From: CAXBNV01 sp963977185
GTDB taxonomy: Bacteria; Pseudomonadota; Gammaproteobacteria; JAGOUU01
Length of the DNA: 22,309 bases
Direction: 5' to 3'
Assembly (NCBI GenBank): GCA_963977185.1
Contig: CAXBNV010000025.1
Location: forward strand, 1-22,309
Of the stretch, positions 22,301 through 22,309 are shown piece after piece. Below the pieces are notes generated by a model that was not told the DNA's origin, did no database searches, and saw only the letters and a program-made list of their open reading frames with translations. The number at the start of each line of letters is the position of its first letter. Within the stretch, counting starts at the first letter, position 1. A program made the translations under genes and the position numbers.

Positions 22301-22309
22301 TTTCCTTTA

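Noticed and set aside
1..22309. CRISPR array, tRNA, rRNA or insertion sequence
   Set aside because: No regularly spaced repeats, cloverleaf-like or ribosomal sequence, transposase or integrase was seen anywhere.

Overview
The window is very AT-rich and densely coded, and looks like a gammaproteobacterial chromosome. The block rubredoxin / HemJ / DUF6776-like coiled-coil protein / bactofilin / ErpA is a familiar gammaproteobacterial housekeeping arrangement. The low GC, and the two large proteins without recognisable enzyme motifs that recall uncharacterised effector-like proteins of Legionellales-type bacteria, suggest a host-associated lineage. That placement is inference; there is no rRNA or other taxonomic marker in the window.

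Layout. (1) 1-1807: a large uncharacterised protein whose true 5' end is doubtful, followed by a hairpin terminator. (2) 2023-4026: housekeeping genes: rubredoxin (+), hemJ (-, GTG start), then a tight + strand trio of a shortened DUF6776-like protein, a bactofilin and ErpA. (3) 4212-5100: a small secreted protein and a small four-helix membrane protein, both unknown. (4) 5313-10451: a five-gene + strand run for surface glycan assembly: GT2 glycosyltransferase, HIGH-motif cytidylyltransferase, TagB/TagF-like glycerophosphotransferase and two RgpF-type rhamnan synthesis proteins. (5) 10567-11364: an exported delta-class carbonic anhydrase with its own promoter and hairpin. (6) 11567-12517: rmlA. 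(7) 12573-17320: two - strand genes, a 1089-residue coiled-coil protein and a DHA2-type MFS exporter, which split the rml genes. (8) 17463-20577: rmlC-rmlD, then an ABC-2 polysaccharide exporter (Wzm/Wzt type). (9) 20635-22176: pgi (-), then a short tail holding a repeated hairpin.

How the genes fit together. Pgi interconverts glucose-6-P and fructose-6-P; RmlA, RmlC and RmlD supply three of the four steps to dTDP-L-rhamnose (rmlB is not in the window). The GT2 and RgpF-type proteins would build a rhamnose-containing chain, the cytidylyltransferase/TagB-like pair would add a polyol-phosphate such as glycerol phosphate, and Wzm/Wzt would export the lipid-linked product. The Wzt-like ATPase has no C-terminal carbohydrate-binding domain. 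rmlCD and wzm-wzt are preceded by almost identical extended -10 promoters, so they are probably co-expressed. No initiating sugar-phosphate transferase, Wzx or Wzy is visible.

No CRISPR array, tRNA, rRNA, transposase or integrase was seen. No stretch above 300 bases lacks a gene.
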